DNA from: an uncultured Treponema sp.
GTDB lineage: Bacteria > Spirochaetota > Spirochaetia > Treponematales > Treponemataceae
DNA length: 34,430 nucleotides
Direction: 5' to 3'
NCBI GenBank assembly: GCA_937877515.1
Contig: CALFIX010000050.1
Coordinates: 1-34,430, forward strand
Part shown: positions 31,528-34,430 of the stretch, one piece after another
Position numbering within the stretch: position 1 is the first letter of the stretch
Layout: each line of letters starts with the position of its first letter
The notes under the pieces: generated by a model
Databases searched by the model: none
What the model was told of the DNA's origin: nothing
The model's input: the letters and a program-made list of their open reading frames with translations, nothing else
Made by a program: the position numbers and the translations under genes

Positions 31528-32364
31528 ATGAAAAAAATTAAAAAAATTTTTATTGATTTTATAATAATTTTAATTGCAGCAGTTGCTGTTTTTTTTATTG
31601 GATGGATTCAGTTTTATGTTAAACCCGGAAATTGCGGTGTAATGGTTTCTAAAACAGGTGGACTGTATGAAAAGCCTGTTGTTTCAGGAAGCTTTGTCTG
31701 GCGCTGGGAAAGACTTTTACCGACAAATGTCGATTTACGAATTTTTTCTTTAACGCCCTATAAATCAACTCAAGTTATTTCTGGAGAACTTCCTTCCAGC
31801 GAGCTTTATTCATCATATTTGGCGGTAAAACAGGATTTTTCGTACAGAATTCAATTAAGAGTAAGTCTGTGTTCTTCTCCTGAAAAATTAGTCCAGATTG
31901 TTAAGCAAAATGATATTCATACGCAGGAAGATCTGAATGCCTTTTATGAGCTAAAAGCTAAATCTGTCTTACAGAATGTTGTAAAGATTTATATGCAAGG
32001 TGATTCAGATTTTACGGCTTACGAGTCCGTTCTTTCTTCTGAGCAAGTAAAAAAGATCATTTCATATAGCAGCGGAGATTTAGATTTAGTTGACATCACA
32101 GGCATAGAGGTTTTATCTTCTAAAATTCCTGATATTGCTTTATATGAGACTGCAAGGAAGACTTATGAAGAATACCAGAAAAAAGTTTCTGATATTCTTT
32201 CTTCAAAAGCTTTAGAACAGGCTAATAGAATTCTTGAAGAAGACCGTTCCTTAAGGCAGTTGGAACGCTTTGCAGAACTCATGCAAAAATATCCGCAGCT
32301 GGAAGAGCTTTCTAAAAACGGCGATATATCATCAATAATAACAGCTTTAAAATCTTTGAGGTAA
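31528..32364 (+). CDS. Membrane-anchored SPFH/band-7-like protein, divergent
   Basis: This 278-residue protein has an N-terminal transmembrane helix (~8-29), then an extracytoplasmic or membrane-proximal domain beginning KPGNCGVMVSKTGG...VVSGSFVWRWERLLPTNVDLRIF. This resembles the opening of SPFH/stomatin domains (a GxxGVxVxxG-type strand and a W-R-P-like segment). The C-terminal 80 residues are charged and helical (TYEEYQKKVSDILSSKALEQANRI...), as in SPFH coiled coils. The ATG at 31528 has AAGGA 7 bases upstream. It starts a three-gene string with aroH and glgA, with no obvious functional link. The family call is tentative. Confidence 0.5.
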   Translation: MKKIKKIFIDFIIILIAAVAVFFIGWIQFYVKPGNCGVMVSKTGGLYEKPVVSGSFVWRWERLLPTNVDLRIFSLTPYKSTQVISGELPSSELYSSYLAVKQDFSYRIQLRVSLCSSPEKLVQIVKQNDIHTQEDLNAFYELKAKSVLQNVVKIYMQGDSDFTAYESVLSSEQVKKIISYSSGDLDLVDITGIEVLSSKIPDIALYETARKTYEEYQKKVSDILSSKALEQANRILEEDRSLRQLERFAELMQKYPQLEELSKNGDISSIITALKSLR

Positions 32365-32369
32365 AAAAA

Positions 32370-32759
32370 ATGCAAAACATGCGGCTTTACAGTATCAGAG
32401 GTGCAACCTGCACAGAAAATTCTTCTGAAAAAATAACAGAAAGTATAAAAAATCTTATGACACTCATTGTAAAAAAAAATAATTTGCAAGCACAAGATAT
32501 TGTAAATATTCAATACACTGTTACAAGTGATTTAACTGCATTAAACCCTGCAACTGCATTAAGAAAAAGTGATATCGGAATAGATGTTTCTCATGTTCCT
32601 CTTTTCTGCTCTCAGGAACCAGAAATTGAAGGCATGCTAAAAAAAGTTATAAGGGTTATGATTACGGTCTACATGAAAGAAGGCTCGTCTCCAGTTAACA
32701 TTTATACAGGCGGAGCAGAAGTTTTGCGTCCTGATATTGTAAAGGAAAATTCTATATGA
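32370..32759 (+). CDS. aroH: Monofunctional chorismate mutase, AroH type
   Basis: This 129-residue enzyme converts chorismate to prephenate, the branch toward Phe and Tyr. The Bacillus AroH-type active-site residues are all present by alignment: Arg10 (SIRGAT), Glu83 (CSQEPE), Arg95 (VIRVMITV), Tyr112 (NIYTGGA) and Arg120 (LRPD). It is a trimeric cytoplasmic enzyme in this family. It starts 5 bases after the SPFH-like gene and its TGA overlaps the glgA ATG (ATGA). An ATG three codons in is an alternative start. Confidence 0.92.
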   Translation: MQNMRLYSIRGATCTENSSEKITESIKNLMTLIVKKNNLQAQDIVNIQYTVTSDLTALNPATALRKSDIGIDVSHVPLFCSQEPEIEGMLKKVIRVMITVYMKEGSSPVNIYTGGAEVLRPDIVKENSI

Positions 32760-34342
32760 CAATATGGCTTGTTTCCAGGGAATATGCAGGTATAGCAGAA
32801 GCTGGCGGAGTTAAAAACGTTGCCTGTTCTCTTTCTGAAAATCTTGTAAAGCTAGGGCATAGGGTAATTCTTTTTATTCCGCTTTATGGTTGTACCGATA
32901 AATCCAGAATCTCAAAATTTAACTGTGCATGGCATAAGCCTGTTCAATTTTGTGTAGGAGAAAAGCTTCAAACTGTTACTTTCAGTCATGGATTTTTAAA
33001 TGGTGTTGAAGTTGTTTTTGTATGTGCAAAGCCTTTTAGTGAAAAGCTTGGTGTGTACACATATACAAAAGCAGAAGAATTAAAAAATTCAGAGTTTAAA
33101 AAGGGAAGTGGACATAAAGATTCACTTTTTTTAAATACACTTTTTCAAAAAGCTGTCATAGCTTATGGTGACACTTGTCTACATGAAGAAGCTCCTCAGA
33201 TAATCCATTGTCAAGATGCAACAACAGCTTTAATACCTTCGTTTCTTGCTTACAAGATGAGCATAAGTCAAGAAAGCAAGTCTTTTTATGAAAAAACAAA
33301 ATGCGTTGTTACAGTTCACAATGCAGGCCCATTTTATCACCATGAATTTCAGAATATAAAGGATGCTCAGTACTTTACAGGTCTTCCTTTAGAAATGTTA
33401 GAGAAGGGACTTTTAAACAACACAGTGGAGCCTTTTTTGTTGGCCCTGGAAAATTCTAAACTTACAACAGTTTCTCCTGAGTACGCAAATGAAATAATGA
33501 ATGGCACTGTTGATACAGCAGGCCTAACGGAAGCCTTTGCAGAAAGAGGCGCCACCATAACGGGAATCACAAACGGTATAGACCTGGAGCGTTATGACCC
33601 ATGTGATACAACAAAATCTCTTTTACCAGCTTCATTTAATCCTTCAAAAAAAGATTTTTACGGTAAATATGAGTGTCGAAGAATTTTCTTAGAACTTTGT
33701 GCTTCTCTAAAAAATACAAATGCTTCAGAAGATGATACGGTTGAGCAATATGGCTACTTATCTCCATTTGATACAACTGACTGTACTTACATTGCTTATC
33801 ATGGAAGGGTTGTTTATCAAAAAGGAATTGATGTTCTTGTAAAAGCAGCTCATTCTCTATTAGAAAAAAAATTACCGGTAAAATTTATTTTTATTGGACA
33901 AGGGCAACCCGATTTAGAAAAAGAGCTTTTAAAACTTTCGTTAAGCTTTGAAGGTAGATGTGTTTTCTTTCGAGGTTACGACAGAATGCTTTCTAGACTT
34001 TGTATAGCTTCAAGTGATTTTGTTGTTCTTCCAAGTTATTTTGAACCTTGTGGTTTAGAAGATTTTATAGCTCAAATTTATGGCACTCTTCCTGTAGCTC
34101 ATGCAACAGGAGGTCTATGTAAGATAATTGATGATGAAACTGGTTTTCTTTACTCACCAAACAAAAGTGAAAAACTAGAAGAAGCTTTATATTCTTTAGT
34201 AAAGATAAAGAGTTCTGCAGGAGGAACTATTTTTAATAACATGATTTCTTATGCAGCAAAATATGTTAAAGAAAATTATTCATGGGAAAAAGTTGCTCTA
34301 AAGTACGAAGAGCTTTACAAAGAAATTTTACAAAATTTATAA
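32756..34342 (+). CDS. glgA: Glycogen synthase (GT5)
   Basis: This 528-residue glucosyltransferase extends alpha-1,4-glucan from a sugar nucleotide, usually ADP-glucose. GT5 features include the N-terminal SREYAGIAEAGGVKNV, LPSFLAYKM-like and VVTVHNAGPFYH stretches, ITGITNGIDLERYDP, YHGRVVYQKGIDVLV, and the acceptor/donor motif SYFEPCGLEDFIAQIYGTLPVAHATGGL. The canonical KxGGL donor loop (Lys15 in E. coli) reads Glu15-Ala-Gly-Gly-Val, at the same position. The catalytic EPCGL Glu and QKG Lys are kept. It is coupled to aroH by a 4-base overlap. No other glycogen gene is adjacent. Confidence 0.92.
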   Translation: MTIWLVSREYAGIAEAGGVKNVACSLSENLVKLGHRVILFIPLYGCTDKSRISKFNCAWHKPVQFCVGEKLQTVTFSHGFLNGVEVVFVCAKPFSEKLGVYTYTKAEELKNSEFKKGSGHKDSLFLNTLFQKAVIAYGDTCLHEEAPQIIHCQDATTALIPSFLAYKMSISQESKSFYEKTKCVVTVHNAGPFYHHEFQNIKDAQYFTGLPLEMLEKGLLNNTVEPFLLALENSKLTTVSPEYANEIMNGTVDTAGLTEAFAERGATITGITNGIDLERYDPCDTTKSLLPASFNPSKKDFYGKYECRRIFLELCASLKNTNASEDDTVEQYGYLSPFDTTDCTYIAYHGRVVYQKGIDVLVKAAHSLLEKKLPVKFIFIGQGQPDLEKELLKLSLSFEGRCVFFRGYDRMLSRLCIASSDFVVLPSYFEPCGLEDFIAQIYGTLPVAHATGGLCKIIDDETGFLYSPNKSEKLEEALYSLVKIKSSAGGTIFNNMISYAAKYVKENYSWEKVALKYEELYKEILQNL

Positions 34343-34360
34343 AAAAATGCAAAAAGTCTA

Positions 34361-34389
34361 TTGACACTTTTTAGTTGCTATGATATATT
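34361..34389 (+). promoter_or_regulatory. Near-consensus promoter of the terminal tRNA gene
   Basis: A perfect TTGACA (34361-34366), a 17-base spacer and TATATT (34384-34389, 5 of 6). The transcription start is predicted near 34396, about 8 bases before the tRNA. It is the best promoter in the window, as expected for a stable RNA. Confidence 0.8.
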
Positions 34390-34403
34390 CCAGTCATTCA
34401 CAA

Positions 34404-34430
34404 GCCGCTATAGCTCAGTTGGTAGAGCAC
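34404..34430 (+). tRNA. tRNA gene, 5' part only (cut by the window end)
   Basis: The 5' acceptor strand GCCGCTA is followed by TA and the D-arm sequence GCTCAGTTGGTAGAGC, typical of bacterial tRNAs. The anticodon lies beyond the window. The GCCGC start is compatible with tRNA-Thr, but the isotype is not established. Confidence 0.85.

Noticed and set aside
34351..34372. Terminator hairpin after glgA (AAAAAGT/ACTTTTT)
   Set aside because: The stem is almost all A-T with no U tract, and it overlaps the -35 of the tRNA promoter.

Overview
The window looks like chromosomal DNA of a treponeme-like spirochaete. It is AT-rich, and it carries a P83/100-type antigen gene, a class II poly(A) polymerase with a separate HD-domain CCA enzyme, and spirochaete-style long co-directional gene strings with very short gaps. 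Gene order is housekeeping throughout. I see no phage, IS element, integrase or CRISPR, and no gene-free gap reaches 200 bases.

Layout. 1-362 is the 3' end of dnaB, closed by a bidirectional terminator. 399-5149 (minus) holds a P83/100 antigen, a PQQ-propeller envelope protein and an RlmD-type rRNA m5U methyltransferase. 5199-6137 is an alpha/beta hydrolase. 6186-9204 (minus) holds pcnB, a P-loop/Asp23 fusion protein and an RluC/D-type pseudouridine synthase. 9300-17713 (plus) is a nine-gene operon: a DUF212 membrane protein, an unknown polytopic membrane protein, six genes in canonical rnfCDGEAB order, and a GH57-like protein. 17760-18632 (minus) is rfbA. 18734-25067 (plus) holds rnz, a three-gene Gld-like ABC system and folC. 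25064-26224 (minus) is alr. 26406-28842 (plus) holds trpS and a MATE exporter. 28829-30241 (minus) is cca. 30335-31060 is thiamine pyrophosphokinase. 31065-31430 (minus) is a small membrane protein. 31528-34342 (plus) holds a membrane-anchored SPFH-like protein, aroH and glgA. A tRNA gene with a near-consensus promoter begins at 34404 and runs off the end.

The most interesting object is the 9.3-17.7 kb operon. All six Rnf subunits are intact, correctly ordered and translationally coupled. By my hand alignment against recalled family sequences, however, nearly every residue that carries electrons across the membrane in known Rnf complexes is gone. RnfC has lost its glycine-rich NADH/FMN loop. 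RnfD has Val where the flavinylated Thr should be. The RnfG position encodes a protein with no flavinylation motif. RnfE and RnfA have lost the cysteines of the membrane [2Fe-2S] cluster. Only Fe-S clusters in RnfC and RnfB remain. The GH57-like protein at the operon's end has likewise lost its catalytic Glu and Asp positions. The genes are open and overlapping, so this looks like a retained, repurposed complex rather than decay.

A second theme is translation initiation. Five genes (rlmD, pcnB, the pseudouridine synthase, the DUF212 gene, cca) have no Shine-Dalgarno sequence but carry a -10 box 6-9 bases before the start codon, which suggests leaderless mRNAs. Genes inside operons mostly have normal GGAGG-type sites. 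A third is an in-frame repeat insertion in folC built on the palindrome GAACGTTC at exact 54-base spacing.
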